Notes: generated by a model from the letters alone, not told the origin. A stretch of 64,000 bases of DNA from Halopseudomonas formosensis (GCF_900115905.1 NZ_FOYD01000001.1:434001-498000); one strand, 5' to 3'; counted from the stretch's first letter, positions 29,270 to 42,076 are shown. Numbers and translations are program-made.

Positions 29270-30013
29270 ATGAGCGACGAACACGTATACGGCCTGCACG
29301 CTGTGCAGGCCATGCTCGAGCGCGCCCCCCGGCGCGTGCGGCAGCTGCTGGTGCAGCGTGGTCGTCTGGATGCCCGCATCCAGGCGGTACTTGAGCTGGC
29401 CGCGAGCGAGTCGGTAGAGGTTGATCGGGTACTGCCCGAGGAGCTGGATCGGCTGGCCGATGGCGGTGTGCATCAGGGTGTCGTGGCCCGGGTCTCCCCG
29501 AGCCAGCTGTGGTCCGAGGAAATGCTCGGGCATCTGCTGGACAAGTTCGATGGGGTGCCTTTGCTGCTGGTGCTCGACGGTGTCACCGACCCGCACAACC
29601 TGGGCGCCTGTCTGCGCAGTGCCGATGCGGCCGGGGCGCAGGCGGTGATCATTCCCCGGGACAAGTCCGCCAGCCTGACGCCGACCGTGCGCAAGGTCGC
29701 CTGTGGTGCCGCTGAAACGGTGCCCTTGGTAGCTGTGACCAATCTGGCGCGCACGCTCAAGCAGCTGCAGCAGCGCGGTCTCTGGATCGTGGGTACGGCC
29801 GGCGAGGCCGAGCAGCTGCTGTACGATATCGATCTGGCGGTGCCTACGGTCATCGTCATGGGCGCCGAAGGTACCGGCATGCGACGTCTGACCCGCGAAC
29901 ACTGCGACTATCTGGCCAAGCTGCCGATGGTCGGCGCGGTGAGCAGTCTCAACGTCTCGGTTGCCGCCGGTATCTGCCTGTTCGAGGCGGTGCGACAGCG
30001 CGCGGTCCGCTGA
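29270..30013 (+). CDS. rlmB: 23S rRNA (guanosine-2251-2'-O)-methyltransferase
   Basis: A 247-residue SpoU/TrmH-class methyltransferase with the SPOUT knot. The N-terminal L30-like RNA-binding domain starts [20 protein letters not shown]. The catalytic motifs are [21 protein letters not shown] (near residue 100, containing the Asn/Arg pair), [13 protein letters not shown] and [16 protein letters not shown]. It methylates G2251 in the P-loop of 23S rRNA during 50S assembly. It is probably co-transcribed with rnr. Confidence 0.97.
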   Translation: MSDEHVYGLHAVQAMLERAPRRVRQLLVQRGRLDARIQAVLELAASESVEVDRVLPEELDRLADGGVHQGVVARVSPSQLWSEEMLGHLLDKFDGVPLLLVLDGVTDPHNLGACLRSADAAGAQAVIIPRDKSASLTPTVRKVACGAAETVPLVAVTNLARTLKQLQQRGLWIVGTAGEAEQLLYDIDLAVPTVIVMGAEGTGMRRLTREHCDYLAKLPMVGAVSSLNVSVAAGICLFEAVRQRAVR

Positions 30014-30061
30014 CGGACTCCTTCCGTGCGGGTGCCATGTCTCCGAGGCGGGCACCCGCTA

Positions 30062-30100
30062 CCGCAGGAACGGCTGATTTCCTGCGGCAGTCACGCTTTT
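30062..30100 (+). terminator. Probable terminator of rnr-rlmB
   Basis: CCGCAGGAA (30062-30070) pairs perfectly with 30079-30087, and a run of five T residues (30096-30101) follows after a short spacer. Another hairpin, GCGGGTGC with its complement, spans 30028-30059. Together they separate rlmB from the ribosomal-protein operon. Confidence 0.5.
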
Positions 30101-30103
30101 TCC

Positions 30104-30132
30104 TTGCCAGTTCCGGGCCACTTCTCTAGAAT
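30104..30132 (+). promoter_or_regulatory. Sigma-70 promoter of the rpsF operon
   Basis: TTGCCA (30104-30109) and TAGAAT (30127-30132) are separated by exactly 17 bases. Transcription would start near 30139, giving a leader of about 68 bases with a TAAGGAG ribosome site before rpsF. Confidence 0.75.
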
Positions 30133-30206
30133 GGCCGCCCCAAACTGAAGTTCTACTCCTTGCCAGACCATTTGGGTGGCTGGCTATAACCCGTAAGGAG
30201 CACCTA

Positions 30207-30638
30207 ATGCGTCATTACGAAATCGTATTTCTGGTTCATCCGGATCAGAGTGAGCAGGTCGGCGGCATGGTTGAGCGTTACACCAAGCTGATCGAAGAAG
30301 ACGGCGGCAAGATCCACCGCCTGGAAGACTGGGGCCGCCGTCAACTGGCTTACCCGATCGACAAGATCCACAAAGCTCACTACATCATGCTCAACGTCGA
30401 GTGCAGCGCCAAGGCACTGGAAGAGCTGACCGAAAACTTCCGTTACAACGATGCCGTTATCCGTAACCTGGTCATCCGCCGTGACGAAGCCATCACCGAA
30501 CAGTCCGACATGCTCAAGCCGGAAGATTCCGGTCGTGGCGAGCGCCGTGAGCGCCGCGAGCGTTCCGACGAGAACGACAGCGCCAACGAGGCTGACGACA
30601 GCAACGACGCTGACGACACCGACGGTGACGACGAGTAA
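30207..30638 (+). CDS. rpsF: Small ribosomal subunit protein bS6
   Basis: A 143-residue bS6 protein that binds the central domain of 16S rRNA as a partner of bS18. The start [18 protein letters not shown] and the middle segment [21 protein letters not shown] are typical. The C-terminal tail (from about residue 100) is long and strongly acidic ([17 protein letters not shown]), as is common in Pseudomonas S6. It heads the rpsF-rpsR-DUF2232-rplI operon. The E. coli S6:S18 complex represses its own mRNA leader; I cannot confirm such a site here. Confidence 0.97.
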   Translation: MRHYEIVFLVHPDQSEQVGGMVERYTKLIEEDGGKIHRLEDWGRRQLAYPIDKIHKAHYIMLNVECSAKALEELTENFRYNDAVIRNLVIRRDEAITEQSDMLKPEDSGRGERRERRERSDENDSANEADDSNDADDTDGDDE

Positions 30639-30678
30639 GTTTTTCGGTTCCCATTCCAGTTAAAAAGGAGACGCTGCC

Positions 30679-30909
30679 ATGGCACGTTTTTTCCGTCGCA
30701 GAAAGTTCTGCCGTTTTACCGCTGAAGGCGTTAAAGAGATCGATTACAAGGATCTCAACACCCTGAAGGCCTACATCACCGAAACCGGCAAGATCGTACC
30801 CAGCCGTATCACCGGTACAAAGGCCAAGTACCAGCGCCAGCTGGCCGTCGCTATCAAGCGTGCGCGCTACCTGGCCCTGCTGCCCTACACCGACAGCCAC
30901 GGTCGCTGA
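30679..30909 (+). CDS. rpsR: Small ribosomal subunit protein bS18
   Basis: A 76-residue bS18 protein of the 30S platform, with the start [17 protein letters not shown] and the core [20 protein letters not shown], followed by a basic C terminus. It starts 40 bases after rpsF with an AAAGGAG ribosome site. Length and order are standard. Confidence 0.98.
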   Translation: MARFFRRRKFCRFTAEGVKEIDYKDLNTLKAYITETGKIVPSRITGTKAKYQRQLAVAIKRARYLALLPYTDSHGR

Positions 30910-30949
30910 GCAGCAGTCTGAACCTGTAATCAGGGGATACTGAACCGGT

Positions 30950-31858
30950 ATGCGAGGTCTGGCTGAATACATCATGCGCGGCCGCAGGGAAGCCACCCTC
31001 GCGGTAGCCATAGCGGCGGCGATACCTCTGCTGTTCTGGTTCAGTGCGGCGGCCCTGGCGCTGGTCATCCTGCGTCGCGGCCTGTCCGATGCGTTACCGA
31101 TTCTTGCCTGGGGTCTGCTGCCCGCAGTGGTCTGGGCGGTAGTCGGCGATCTGACCCCCGTGCTGGTGATTACCGGCACCGCCGGGCTGGCGCTGATACT
31201 GCGCCAGCACAATGAGTGGGTTCGGGTGCTGCTGCTGGCAGTACCTCTGGGATTGCTCTACGCCCTGCTGTTACTGGGAGCGCTGGGTGAACCCCTGCAA
31301 GCGCTGGCCGGCAGTTTTCGCGAGATGCTGCCGCAGCTGCTGGAGCAGATGGGCGTCCAGCTGGAAGATACGGAGCGGGCACAGCTGCTGGCCCGTCTCG
31401 ACCAGCTGATGATCCCCGTGCTCGGCGGTGTGCTGGGCGCCACGCACATGCTGATGGCCCTGATCAGTCTGATGATCGGTCGGTACTGGCAGGCCGGGCT
31501 GTACAACCCCGGTGGTTTTCGCCAGGAGTTCCATCAGCTGCGACTGCCGGTCATGGCCAGTATCGGATTGCTGGTGCTGGTGGTCCTGGCGCCGCAGTGG
31601 CCGTCGCTGGCGATGTTGTCGCCGGTAGCCAGTGTGCCCTTGCTGATCGCCGGGCTGGCACTGCTGCATGGTGTTGTAGGGGCAAGGAATCTGGGTAGGG
31701 GCTGGCTGATCGGAATCTATGTTGTGCTGATTCTGTTTTTGCGCTTCGCCTACCCCCTGATTATGTTTTTGGCATTTGTAGACAGTCTGTTCGATTTTCG
31801 CTCACGCATGCGGCGCTCCGGTCCGCGCGGTGATGACGACCCGAACAGCCAAGGTTGA
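30950..31858 (+). CDS. DUF2232 polytopic membrane protein
   Basis: A 302-residue inner-membrane protein with about eight hydrophobic segments and a charged C terminus ([19 protein letters not shown]). It belongs to the DUF2232 family, found between rpsR and rplI in pseudomonads and related bacteria (PA4933 position in PAO1). No catalytic motif is recognisable, and its function is unknown; the constant position in a ribosomal-protein operon is its most telling property. The ATG at 30950 is 40 bases after rpsR. Confidence 0.85.
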   Translation: MRGLAEYIMRGRREATLAVAIAAAIPLLFWFSAAALALVILRRGLSDALPILAWGLLPAVVWAVVGDLTPVLVITGTAGLALILRQHNEWVRVLLLAVPLGLLYALLLLGALGEPLQALAGSFREMLPQLLEQMGVQLEDTERAQLLARLDQLMIPVLGGVLGATHMLMALISLMIGRYWQAGLYNPGGFRQEFHQLRLPVMASIGLLVLVVLAPQWPSLAMLSPVASVPLLIAGLALLHGVVGARNLGRGWLIGIYVVLILFLRFAYPLIMFLAFVDSLFDFRSRMRRSGPRGDDDPNSQG

Positions 31859-31877
31859 ATTCAAAGAGGTCATCGCA

Positions 31878-32324
31878 ATGGAAGTTATCCTGCTCGAAAA
31901 GATCGCGAATCTGGGCAGCCTGGGCGACAAGGTCGCCGTGAAGTCTGGCTATGCTCGCAATTTCCTGTTGCCGTTCGGTAAGGCAACTCCGGCCACTGCC
32001 GCCAACATCGAAGCCTTCGAAGCGCGTCGCGCTGAGCTGGAAAAGATCGCTGCCGAGAAGACTGCCGAGGCTGAAGCCCGTGCAGCCAAGCTGGCTGATC
32101 TGACCGTCACCATCGCCGCTAACGCCGGTGAGGAAGGCAAGCTGTTCGGCTCCATCGGTACCCGCGACATCGCTGATGCCGTCACCGCCGCTGGCGTTGA
32201 GCTGGAGAAGAGCGAAGTACGTCTGCCGGAAGGCCCGCTGCGCAATGTGGGTGAGTTCGACGTGGCTGTGCAGCTGCACACCGACGTTGAAACCACCGTC
32301 AAAGTGGTAGTGGTTGCCGGCTAA
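31878..32324 (+). CDS. rplI: Large ribosomal subunit protein bL9
   Basis: A 148-residue bL9 protein. The N-terminal rRNA-binding domain reads [19 protein letters not shown] and continues with [16 protein letters not shown], then a long connecting helix rich in Ala and Glu, then the C-terminal domain ([14 protein letters not shown]). bL9 sits at the L1 stalk base and helps keep the reading frame. The true start is the ATG at 31878, with an AAAGAGGT ribosome site; an upstream in-frame ATG at 31830 lies in the end of the DUF2232 gene. Confidence 0.97.
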   Translation: MEVILLEKIANLGSLGDKVAVKSGYARNFLLPFGKATPATAANIEAFEARRAELEKIAAEKTAEAEARAAKLADLTVTIAANAGEEGKLFGSIGTRDIADAVTAAGVELEKSEVRLPEGPLRNVGEFDVAVQLHTDVETTVKVVVVAG

Positions 32325-32404
32325 GCGCGACAGCGCCTTAGCAGGAGTCCGTCCGCCGCCCCGACCTGTGGTCGCGGGTCGGCGGGTGGCTCTGGTAGAC
32401 TTGG

Positions 32405-32444
32405 ACACGGTGCCTGTCTCCGACAGGCGCCGTGTTGTCGTTTT
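32405..32444 (+). terminator. Terminator after rplI
   Basis: A 14-bp stem with a single G-T pair (ACACGGTGCCTGTC at 32405-32418 with 32422-32435) and a 3-base loop is followed by TGTCGTTTT. It ends the ribosomal-protein operon before dnaB. A second weaker GC palindrome lies just upstream at about 32351-32387. Confidence 0.7.
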
Positions 32445-32476
32445 CAGCCTGCCAAATTGTCCCTGAGCTTGAGCCC

Positions 32477-33877
32477 ATGACTGATCAGATCTATGCCCAG
32501 CGCCCCGAGTTGGACCTCCAGACTGCTGCTCTGAAAATCCCGCCGCATTCGATCGAAGCCGAACAGGCGGTCCTCGGTGGGGTCATGCTGGACAACGCTG
32601 CCTGGGAAAGGGTCGCCGAGCTGGTCAGCGAGTCCGACTTCTACCGCCATGATCATCGCCTGATCTTCCGCGCGCTGGTCGGTCTGGCGGCACGCAACCA
32701 GCCCTTCGACGTGGTCACCCTGGCCGAGGAACTGGACCGCGAAGGGCTGATCGACCAGGTCGGTGGTCTGGCCTACCTCGGTCAGCTGGCCAAGAACACG
32801 CCGTCGGCGGCCAACATAGGTGCCTACGCACAGATCATCCGCGAGCGCGCGACCATGCGCCAACTGATCAGCGTCAGCACGGAAATCACCGAGACGGCCT
32901 TCAATCCCAAGGGCATGCAGCCCAACGAGGTGCTGGACGAGGCCGAGCGCAAGATCTTCGCCATCGCCGAGAGCCGACCCAAGAGCGGTGGTCCCGAATC
33001 GGTCAATACCCTGCTGACCAAGGCCATTGACCGGATCGATACCCTGTTCAACAGCGAAGGCTCCATTACCGGGCTGTCCACCGGCTTTACCGACCTGGAC
33101 AACATGACCTCGGGCCTGCAGCCGGCGGACCTGATCATCGTCGCCGGCCGCCCCTCCATGGGCAAGACCACCTTCGCCATGAACCTGGTGGAGAACGCGG
33201 TGCTGGGCAGCGACAAGGCGGTGCTGGTGTTCTCCCTGGAGATGCCCGGCGAGTCCCTGATCATGCGTATGCTGTCGTCCCTGGGGCGGATCGACCAGAC
33301 CAAGGTGCGTTCCGGCCGTCTGGACGACGAGGACTGGCCGCGCCTGACCTCGGCGGTGAATCTGCTCAACGACCGCAAGCTGTTCATTGACGATACCGCC
33401 GGCCTGTCGCCGATGGAGATGCGCGCCCGGGCCCGCCGGGTCGTGCGCGAGCACGGCGACCTGTCGCTGATCATGATCGACTACCTGCAGCTGATGCGCA
33501 TCGGCGGCGCCTCCTCGGAGAACCGTACCAACGAGATTTCCGAGATCTCCCGCTCGCTCAAGGCGCTGGCCAAGGAATTCAACGTGCCTGTGGTGGCACT
33601 GTCCCAGCTCAACCGCTCCCTGGAGCAACGCCCGAACAAGCGTCCGATCAACTCGGACCTGCGCGAGTCCGGTGCGATCGAGCAGGACGCGGACGTGATC
33701 ATGTTCGTCTACCGGGACGAGGTCTACCACCCCGACACCCAGGACAAGGGTATCGCCGAACTGATCATCGGCAAGCAACGTAACGGGCCCATCGGCACCT
33801 GCCGCATGGCCTTCATCGGCAAGTACACACGATTTGAAAATCTCGCACCTGGCAGCTACCAGGGCGGAGAGGAATAA
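32477..33877 (+). CDS. dnaB: Replicative DNA helicase DnaB
   Basis: A 466-residue hexameric 5'-to-3' helicase of the replication fork. The N-terminal helical domain starts near [21 protein letters not shown]. The RecA-like domain has Walker [14 protein letters not shown] (near residue 233), Walker [11 protein letters not shown], and the DnaB motifs [12 protein letters not shown] and [15 protein letters not shown]. The frame is open upstream, but the ATG at 32477 gives the family length. There is no intein. ygiQ follows 4 bases after the stop. Confidence 0.97.
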   Translation: MTDQIYAQRPELDLQTAALKIPPHSIEAEQAVLGGVMLDNAAWERVAELVSESDFYRHDHRLIFRALVGLAARNQPFDVVTLAEELDREGLIDQVGGLAYLGQLAKNTPSAANIGAYAQIIRERATMRQLISVSTEITETAFNPKGMQPNEVLDEAERKIFAIAESRPKSGGPESVNTLLTKAIDRIDTLFNSEGSITGLSTGFTDLDNMTSGLQPADLIIVAGRPSMGKTTFAMNLVENAVLGSDKAVLVFSLEMPGESLIMRMLSSLGRIDQTKVRSGRLDDEDWPRLTSAVNLLNDRKLFIDDTAGLSPMEMRARARRVVREHGDLSLIMIDYLQLMRIGGASSENRTNEISEISRSLKALAKEFNVPVVALSQLNRSLEQRPNKRPINSDLRESGAIEQDADVIMFVYRDEVYHPDTQDKGIAELIIGKQRNGPIGTCRMAFIGKYTRFENLAPGSYQGGEE

Positions 33878-33881
33878 CCCC

Positions 33882-36086
<2,205 letters not shown>

Positions 36087-36119
36087 GCCGGCGTCTATGG
36101 CGGTCATTGAGAGGATTCA

Positions 36120-36182
36120 ATGGCCGCCACCCGCAGGCTCGGCGAAGATGAACGGGAACTCACCGAGGAGGGACTGTCATGA
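36120..36182 (+). CDS. Tiny ORF, 20 residues, coupled to the next
   Basis: An ATG with a GAGAGG ribosome site opens MAATRRLGEDERELTEEGLS, a short charged peptide. Its TGA stop overlaps the ATG of the following 31-codon ORF as ATGA. I do not recognise it. It could be a leader peptide, a translation-coupling element or chance. It lies between ygiQ and the convergent retS gene. Confidence 0.3.
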   Translation: MAATRRLGEDERELTEEGLS

Positions 36183-36274
36183 GCCTGAATGCACTTGCCC
36201 GCCAGTTGCTGGCCACCTACGCTGCCGCCTGCAGCGGGGCCAGTCTGAACGAAACGTCTGCGCCTGAGCTGTAA
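36179..36274 (+). CDS. Tiny ORF, 31 residues, with strong ribosome site
   Basis: The ORF begins MSLNALARQLLATYAAACSG and ends with NETSAPEL. A near-consensus site (GAGGAGGGA) stands 5-6 bases before the ATG. The N-terminal part could form an amphipathic helix. The stop is 4 bases from the end of retS on the other strand. Product and function are unknown; evidence for translation is only the ribosome site and the ATGA overlap. Confidence 0.35.
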   Translation: MSLNALARQLLATYAAACSGASLNETSAPEL

Positions 36275-36277
36275 TGT

Positions 36278-39019
36278 CTAGCTGACCCGGCCCGGTCGGC
36301 GCGATGCCTTCCAGTGATTGAGCAGCGCTTCGAGCTGGGCCAGCTCCACCGGCTTGGCCATGTGTCCGGTCATTCCGGCCTGGCGAGCGCGCTCCCGGTG
36401 CTCGGGCAGGATGTGTGCGGTCAAGGCGATGATGGGCACCGGTGACATGGCCTGCCGCTGCTCCCAGTCGCGGATATGTCTGGTCGCCGTGAAGCCGTCC
36501 ATGCCCTGCATCTCGCAGTCCATCAGCACCAGATCGTAATTGCCGCTCTGAACCGCCTGTACCGCCTTTTCCCCGTTGTTCACCGCATCGCAGGAGACCT
36601 TCAGCCGTGCCAGCATGCCCTGGATCACGCGGCTGGATATGGCGTTGTCTTCGGCCACCAGCACCTGGAAGTCCGATTCGGACGCCTCACCGGGCTCCTC
36701 GACGGCGGGGGTCACCCGGCTGCGTTGCTTGAACTGCAACCATTCATCGATCAGGGTGGTACGCAGGGTGTAACCGGACACCGGCTTGTTCAGTACCCGG
36801 CGGATGCCGGCATTGCGGGCGATGATGCGACTCGGCAGCTGATTGATGCCGGTGAGCATGATGATCAGCAGGTCGTCGCCGATCAGCGGGTCGTCCTTGA
36901 TCTTGCTGGCCAGCTCCAGACCGGTCATCCCGGGCATCGACTGGTCCAGCAGCAGGATGTCGAAGGGATTGTTCAGGTTGGCCTGGGCCCTCAGCATGGC
37001 CAGGGCCTCGCGGCCGCTGGCTGCGGTGCGGGGCAGCATGTGCCAGGCACTGGCCTGTTGCTGCAGCACCTTGCGGCAGGTGGCGTTGTCATCGACGATG
37101 AGGATGTTCAGGTCGGTCAGGCACTGGCTCTGGCGGCTGGAGTCATCCGGGGTGTCGATGAGCTCGGCCGGCAGGGTGATCCAGATGGAGTTGCCCTGCT
37201 CGGAGGACTCCTTGATGCCGATCTGCCCACCCATCATGCGCACCAGTTGCTGGGAGATGTACAGTGACAGCTGCCCCTGGCGTTCCATCATGTCCACCAG
37301 CAGGCCGGTGGGGGCGGCTGCCTCGAGCAGGCTGCCGCGTGCCTCGGCGCCCATGGGGTGACCGGTATCCTGCACCACCAGCCGCAGGGTCTGCGAGCCG
37401 TCGGCCTGCTCCTCGGCAGCCACCACCAGCAGTATCTCGCCTTCCTCGGTGTTGGCATTGGCGTTGTTCAGCAGGCTCATGATGATCTGCCGCAGCCGGG
37501 CCGAGTCGCCTTCCATGGAGCGCGGAACATCCGGATGGATGAAGCTGATCAGCTCGACCGGCTGGTGATTGAGGCGGGTACGGCAGTTCTCCAGACAGTC
37601 ATCGATCAGCGAATGCAGGTCGAAGCGCATCTTCTCCAGGGTCAGTTGCCCGGATTCCAGGCGGGACAGATCCAGGACATCGTTGATCAAATTGAGCAGG
37701 TCGTTGCCGGAGCTGTGGATGGTCTGCACATAATCGCGCTGCTTGGACGACAGTGCGGTGTCCAGCAACAGCTCGGACATGCCCAGCACGCCGTTCATGG
37801 GGGTGCGCAGCTCATGGCTGATGCGGGCCAGGAAGCGGATCCGCGCCTCGCGGTGCTCCCTGGCCGAGGCCTGCTCATGCTGCTGCGTGATCTGGATCAG
37901 AGTGTGGGCCTGCTGCTGACGGAACTGGCTCCACGAATAGCACAACAGGGAACCCCACAGCAGCAGGTCGGTCAGGTGCTGGGTGATTCCATGGGGCGGC
38001 AGGCCGAGCAGTTGCTCCAGCAGCCAGCTGGAGGTCAGCAGCAGGGTACCGGCGGTGAACAGCGGGTCGACCGGATTGCGGCGCACCAGGGCCACCGCGA
38101 TGAGCGCCAGCATCAGTCCCGGCAGCACAATGCGCAGCCCGGACAGCACCATCTGGATGCTGGCTGGCTGGGCAATGCTGATCGACAGGATCAGGGTGCC
38201 GACCACCAGAATGATGATGCGTTCGGCGCGGCTCCCGGTGGTGCCGGGCAGGGGCATGGCACCGTGCAGCCCGGCGCTGAGCACGATGAAGCCGGCCAGG
38301 CTCAGCAGATTGCCGGTCTGGCCATGCAGGAAACTCCAGTTGTGCAGGGCCCAGCCCACGCCGGTCAAGCCGCTGAGGGCGAACAGCGCCGCGCTGATGC
38401 CCAGCAGCAGATGCAGCGGATCGCGACGCAGGGTTCCCAGTAGCAGGGCGGTCAGAGCGGTGCCCAGCAGCAGGCCGACGAGAATGCCCTGCACCGACTG
38501 GTGGCGTATGTGCACCCGGGTGACCTCGCTCAGCGGCACCATGGTCAGGTGGGTGGTCATGGGGTAGTCATTCTGCAGCCGCACCAGCAGCTTCTTGCCG
38601 TCCCTCTCGGTGACGTTAATCGGGAAGGCGAAGCCGCCATGGGGCAGGGGAATGCTGGCGCGGGGATCAGCGATGCCGGATGAATGGCTGACCCGCAGCA
38701 GGTCGTCCTGCAGCAGATAGACGTTGATGCGGGCAATGCTGGGGTTGTGCAGTTCCAGCAGGTAGGTGGTGGCGTGCTCCAGCGGCACGTTGATCCACAG
38801 CGCGGCACCGGCGCCCGGAACCTTCAGCGGACTTTCCGCCGTGGGCACGAAGAGATTGGCGTAGCGGTTGGAGAGGATATCGTTGAGCGTCAGCTGGCCG
38901 CTGGTATCCACGAAGGACTGATAACCCTCGGGCGCACCGGCATTACTGGGCCAGCAGCTGCCGACAAGCAGCCACAGGCCCAGCAGAGCGCTGAGCAAAA
39001 CTCCGAGCGTACGCTTCAC
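36278..39019 (-). CDS. retS: RetS, hybrid sensor histidine kinase controlling Gac/Rsm
   Basis: A 913-residue inner-membrane hybrid sensor. Order: signal peptide, periplasmic 7TMR-DISMED2 sensory domain (about 35-165), seven-helix 7TMR-DISM domain (about 175-370), HisKA with phospho-acceptor His402 (ARISHELRTPMNGVLG), a kinase-like ATPase domain, then two receiver domains with Asp692 (LLLDQSMPGMTG) and Asp834 (LVLMDCEMQGMDG). RetS of P. aeruginosa has this layout and the same neighbours (purD, purH, fis); it binds GacS and blocks the Gac/Rsm switch. The ATPase boxes are degenerate (DTGHPM for DTGIGI, GQLSLYI for GTGLGL), fitting a role by interaction. The GTG at 39019, just before the signal peptide, is preferred over a TTG at 39043. 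Confidence 0.92.
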   Translation of the reverse strand: MKRTLGVLLSALLGLWLLVGSCWPSNAGAPEGYQSFVDTSGQLTLNDILSNRYANLFVPTAESPLKVPGAGAALWINVPLEHATTYLLELHNPSIARINVYLLQDDLLRVSHSSGIADPRASIPLPHGGFAFPINVTERDGKKLLVRLQNDYPMTTHLTMVPLSEVTRVHIRHQSVQGILVGLLLGTALTALLLGTLRRDPLHLLLGISAALFALSGLTGVGWALHNWSFLHGQTGNLLSLAGFIVLSAGLHGAMPLPGTTGSRAERIIILVVGTLILSISIAQPASIQMVLSGLRIVLPGLMLALIAVALVRRNPVDPLFTAGTLLLTSSWLLEQLLGLPPHGITQHLTDLLLWGSLLCYSWSQFRQQQAHTLIQITQQHEQASAREHREARIRFLARISHELRTPMNGVLGMSELLLDTALSSKQRDYVQTIHSSGNDLLNLINDVLDLSRLESGQLTLEKMRFDLHSLIDDCLENCRTRLNHQPVELISFIHPDVPRSMEGDSARLRQIIMSLLNNANANTEEGEILLVVAAEEQADGSQTLRLVVQDTGHPMGAEARGSLLEAAAPTGLLVDMMERQGQLSLYISQQLVRMMGGQIGIKESSEQGNSIWITLPAELIDTPDDSSRQSQCLTDLNILIVDDNATCRKVLQQQASAWHMLPRTAASGREALAMLRAQANLNNPFDILLLDQSMPGMTGLELASKIKDDPLIGDDLLIIMLTGINQLPSRIIARNAGIRRVLNKPVSGYTLRTTLIDEWLQFKQRSRVTPAVEEPGEASESDFQVLVAEDNAISSRVIQGMLARLKVSCDAVNNGEKAVQAVQSGNYDLVLMDCEMQGMDGFTATRHIRDWEQRQAMSPVPIIALTAHILPEHRERARQAGMTGHMAKPVELAQLEALLNHWKASRRPGRVS

Positions 39020-39085
39020 GTTACCTGTCCTGTCCCTGGTCAATCCAGCACCTATTCTGCGGAGGGGGAACGCTCAGTGCAAGGC

Positions 39086-39148
39086 TGGCAGGACGACGTC
39101 CTGCCATCCCCCGATGATCTGCGCGCCGGATGGTGCGAACGGCGCGCA
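39086..39148 (-). terminator. Two hairpins between purD and retS
   Basis: TGGCAGGAC (39086-39094) pairs perfectly with 39098-39106, and TGCGCGCC (39120-39127) pairs with 39141-39148. Both lie in the 137-base gap after purD in its direction of transcription. Neither has a T tract, so part of the transcription may continue into retS. Confidence 0.4.
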
Positions 39149-39156
39149 GCATCTGC

Positions 39157-40437
39157 TCAGCTTTCCCGCTGGATGGCCCGATAACCGATATCCGAGCGGT
39201 AGAAGCAGCCATCCCAGTGGATCGCTTTGGCCAGCGCATAGGCACCCTGTTGCGCGGCCTGGACGTTGCCGCCCAGCGCGGTGGCGCAGAGTACCCGACC
39301 GCCCTGGGTCACTACCTGGCCGTCGCGCAGCGCGGTGCCGGCGTGGAAGACCTTGCCGTCCGGACTGGTTGCCTGCGCCAGGCCGCTGATCACATCTCCC
39401 TTGCGGTAGTCGCCGGGGTAGCCGCCGGCGGCCAGCACCACGCCCAGACTCGGGCGCGGATCCCACTGGGCCCGGGTCTGGTCCAGCCGGCCGTCCAGGG
39501 CGGCCTCGACCAGCTCCACCAGGCTGCTCTGCAGACGCAGCATGATCGGCTGGGTTTCGGGATCGCCGAAGCGGCAGTTGAACTCGATGACCTTGGGCGC
39601 GCCGCTGCGGTCGATCATCAGACCGGCGTAGAGGAAACCGGTGTAGACGTTGCCCTCGGCGGCCATGCCGCGCACGGTCGGCCAGATGATCTCGTCCATC
39701 ACCCGCCGGTGGACCGCATCGGTGACCACGGGCGCCGGGGAGTAGGCGCCCATGCCGCCGGTGTTGGGGCCGGTGTCGCCGTCGCCGACGCGCTTGTGAT
39801 CCTGGCTGGTGGCCATGGGCAGCACGTTGCTGCCATCGACCATGACGATGAAGCTGGCTTCCTCGCCATCGAGGAATTCCTCGATGACCACCCGGGAACC
39901 GGCCTCACCGAAGGCGTTGCCCGACAGCATGTCGCGCACGGCGGCTTCGGCTTCCTCGAGGGTCATGGCGACAATCACGCCCTTGCCGGCGGCCAGACCA
40001 TCGGCCTTGATGACGATGGGAGCACCCTTCTCGCGCAGGTAGGCCAGGGCCGGCTCCACCTCGGTGAAGTTGGCGTAGCTGGCGGTGGGAATGCCATGAC
40101 GGGCCAGGAAATCCTTGGTGAAGGCCTTGGAGCCTTCCAGCTGGGCGGCGCCGGCGGTGGGGCCGTAGCATTTCAGCCCGCGCTCGCGGAACAGATCCAC
40201 CACCCCGGCCACCAGGGGGGCCTCGGGGCCGACGATGGTCAGCTCGACATTGGCTGCGGCAAAGTCGGCCAGCCTGTCCAGTTCCAGCACGTCGATGGCG
40301 ACGTTCTCGCACTTGGCCTCGGTGGCGGTGCCGGCGTTACCCGGAGCGACAAACACCTTCTCCACGCGCGCATCCTGGGCCACCTTCCACGCCAGCGCGT
40401 GCTCACGCCCGCCACTGCCGATAATCAATACGTTCAT
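39157..40437 (-). CDS. purD: Phosphoribosylamine-glycine ligase
   Basis: A 426-residue ATP-grasp enzyme that joins glycine to phosphoribosylamine, the second step of de novo purine synthesis. The start [18 protein letters not shown], the ATP-grasp segment [17 protein letters not shown], and [16 protein letters not shown] and [15 protein letters not shown] are all diagnostic. It lies 31 bases after purH and is probably co-transcribed with it, as in most pseudomonads. Confidence 0.98.
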   Translation of the reverse strand: MNVLIIGSGGREHALAWKVAQDARVEKVFVAPGNAGTATEAKCENVAIDVLELDRLADFAAANVELTIVGPEAPLVAGVVDLFRERGLKCYGPTAGAAQLEGSKAFTKDFLARHGIPTASYANFTEVEPALAYLREKGAPIVIKADGLAAGKGVIVAMTLEEAEAAVRDMLSGNAFGEAGSRVVIEEFLDGEEASFIVMVDGSNVLPMATSQDHKRVGDGDTGPNTGGMGAYSPAPVVTDAVHRRVMDEIIWPTVRGMAAEGNVYTGFLYAGLMIDRSGAPKVIEFNCRFGDPETQPIMLRLQSSLVELVEAALDGRLDQTRAQWDPRPSLGVVLAAGGYPGDYRKGDVISGLAQATSPDGKVFHAGTALRDGQVVTQGGRVLCATALGGNVQAAQQGAYALAKAIHWDGCFYRSDIGYRAIQRES

Positions 40438-40468
40438 TCTGTTACCTCAAACCTGTATCTGGGGTTGC

Positions 40469-42076
40469 TCAGTGGCGGAAGTGGCGCATTCCGGTAAACA
40501 CCATGGCAATGTCCGCTTCGTCGGCCGCCGCAATGACTTCCTCGTCACGGATCGAGCCGCCGGGCTGGATCACCGCGCGGATACCGGCGGCGGCCGCATT
40601 CTCTATGCCGTCCCGGAACGGGAAGAAGGCATCGGAGGCCATCACTGCACCGGCTACCTGCAGGCCGGCATGTTCGGCCTTGATCGCGGCAATGCGGGCA
40701 GAGTTGACCCGGCTCATCTGACCGGCGCCGACGCCCACGGTCTGGCGATTCCTGGCGTAGACGATGGCGTTGGACTTGACGAACTTGGCCACTTTCCAGG
40801 CGAAAATCAGGTCGTGGATTTCCTGCTCGGTGGGTGCCCGCCTGGTGACTACCTTGAGGTCGGCTTCGGTGATCATGCCGGTATCCCGGCTCTGCACCAG
40901 CAGGCCGCCGTTGACCCGCTTGTAGTCCAGGTCCTGAACCCGCTCAGCCGGCCACTGGCCGCATTCGAGCAGACGCACGTTGGCCTTGGCCGCGACCACT
41001 TCGCGGGCTTCGGCGCTGACGCTGGGGGCAATGATGACCTCGACGAACTGGCGCTCGACGATGGCGCTGGCGGTGGCGGCGTCCAGCTCGCGGTTGAAGG
41101 CGATGATGCCGCCGAAGGCCGACTCGCTGTCGGTGGCAAAGGCCAGATCATAAGCCTTGCGGATGCCCCCCTCGTCTTCGGGAACCACAGCCACGCCGCA
41201 GGGGTTGGCGTGCTTGACGATGACGCAGGCCGGCTTGGTGAAACTCTTCACGCATTCCAGAGCGGCATCGGTGTCGGCGACGTTGTTGTAGGACAGCTCC
41301 TTGCCCTGCAGCTGGACCGCGGTGGCGATGCCGGCTTCGGCCGGTTGGGCCTCACGGTAGAAGGCCGCGCTCTGGTGCGGGTTCTCACCGTAGCGCATGT
41401 CCTGTGCCTTGATGAACTGGGTGTTGAAGGTGCGCGGGAAGGCGGCGCGGTCTTCGGTGCTCAGGGTGTCGCGGGTCTGGTCGATGGTGCCCAGGTAGTT
41501 GGCGATCATGCCGTCATAGGCGGCGGTGTGCTCGAAGGCCTTCAGCGCCAGATCGAAGCGCTGGGCATAGGTCAGGCCGCCGTCCCGCAGGCTGGCCAGC
41601 ACGTTACCATAGTCGTCGGCGTTGACCACGATGGCAACATCCTTGTGGTTCTTGGCGGCGGAGCGGACCATGGTCGGGCCGCCGATATCGATGTTCTCGA
41701 TCGCCTCGGGCAGGGTGCAGCCCGGCTTGGCCACGGTTGCGGCGAAGGGATAGAGGTTGACCACCACCATGTCGATCGGCTGGATACCGTGCTCAGCCAT
41801 GACCGCGCCGTCCAGATCGCGGCGACCGAGAATGCCGCCATGGATCTTCGGGTGCAGGGTTTTCACCCGGCCATCCATCATTTCCGGGAAGCCGGTGTAG
41901 TCGGCTACTTCCACGACGTTGATGTTGTTGTCGCGCAGCAGCTTCCAGGTGCCGCCGGTGGAAAGGATTTCCACGCCCAGGGCGCTGAGTTCACGGGCGA
42001 AGTCGACAACGCCGGTCTTGTCGGAAACGCTGATCAGCGCACGACGTACCGGCAGGCGGGTGGTTTGGTCGGTCAT
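40469..42076 (-). CDS. purH: Bifunctional AICAR transformylase/IMP cyclohydrolase
   Basis: A 535-residue enzyme for the last two steps to IMP. The N-terminal IMP cyclohydrolase domain ([24 protein letters not shown]) is joined to the C-terminal AICAR transformylase domain. The latter has the catalytic Lys-His ([12 protein letters not shown]) and the end segment [19 protein letters not shown]. It uses 10-formyl-tetrahydrofolate. purD lies downstream and fis upstream on the same strand. Confidence 0.98.
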   Translation of the reverse strand: MTDQTTRLPVRRALISVSDKTGVVDFARELSALGVEILSTGGTWKLLRDNNINVVEVADYTGFPEMMDGRVKTLHPKIHGGILGRRDLDGAVMAEHGIQPIDMVVVNLYPFAATVAKPGCTLPEAIENIDIGGPTMVRSAAKNHKDVAIVVNADDYGNVLASLRDGGLTYAQRFDLALKAFEHTAAYDGMIANYLGTIDQTRDTLSTEDRAAFPRTFNTQFIKAQDMRYGENPHQSAAFYREAQPAEAGIATAVQLQGKELSYNNVADTDAALECVKSFTKPACVIVKHANPCGVAVVPEDEGGIRKAYDLAFATDSESAFGGIIAFNRELDAATASAIVERQFVEVIIAPSVSAEAREVVAAKANVRLLECGQWPAERVQDLDYKRVNGGLLVQSRDTGMITEADLKVVTRRAPTEQEIHDLIFAWKVAKFVKSNAIVYARNRQTVGVGAGQMSRVNSARIAAIKAEHAGLQVAGAVMASDAFFPFRDGIENAAAAGIRAVIQPGGSIRDEEVIAAADEADIAMVFTGMRHFRH

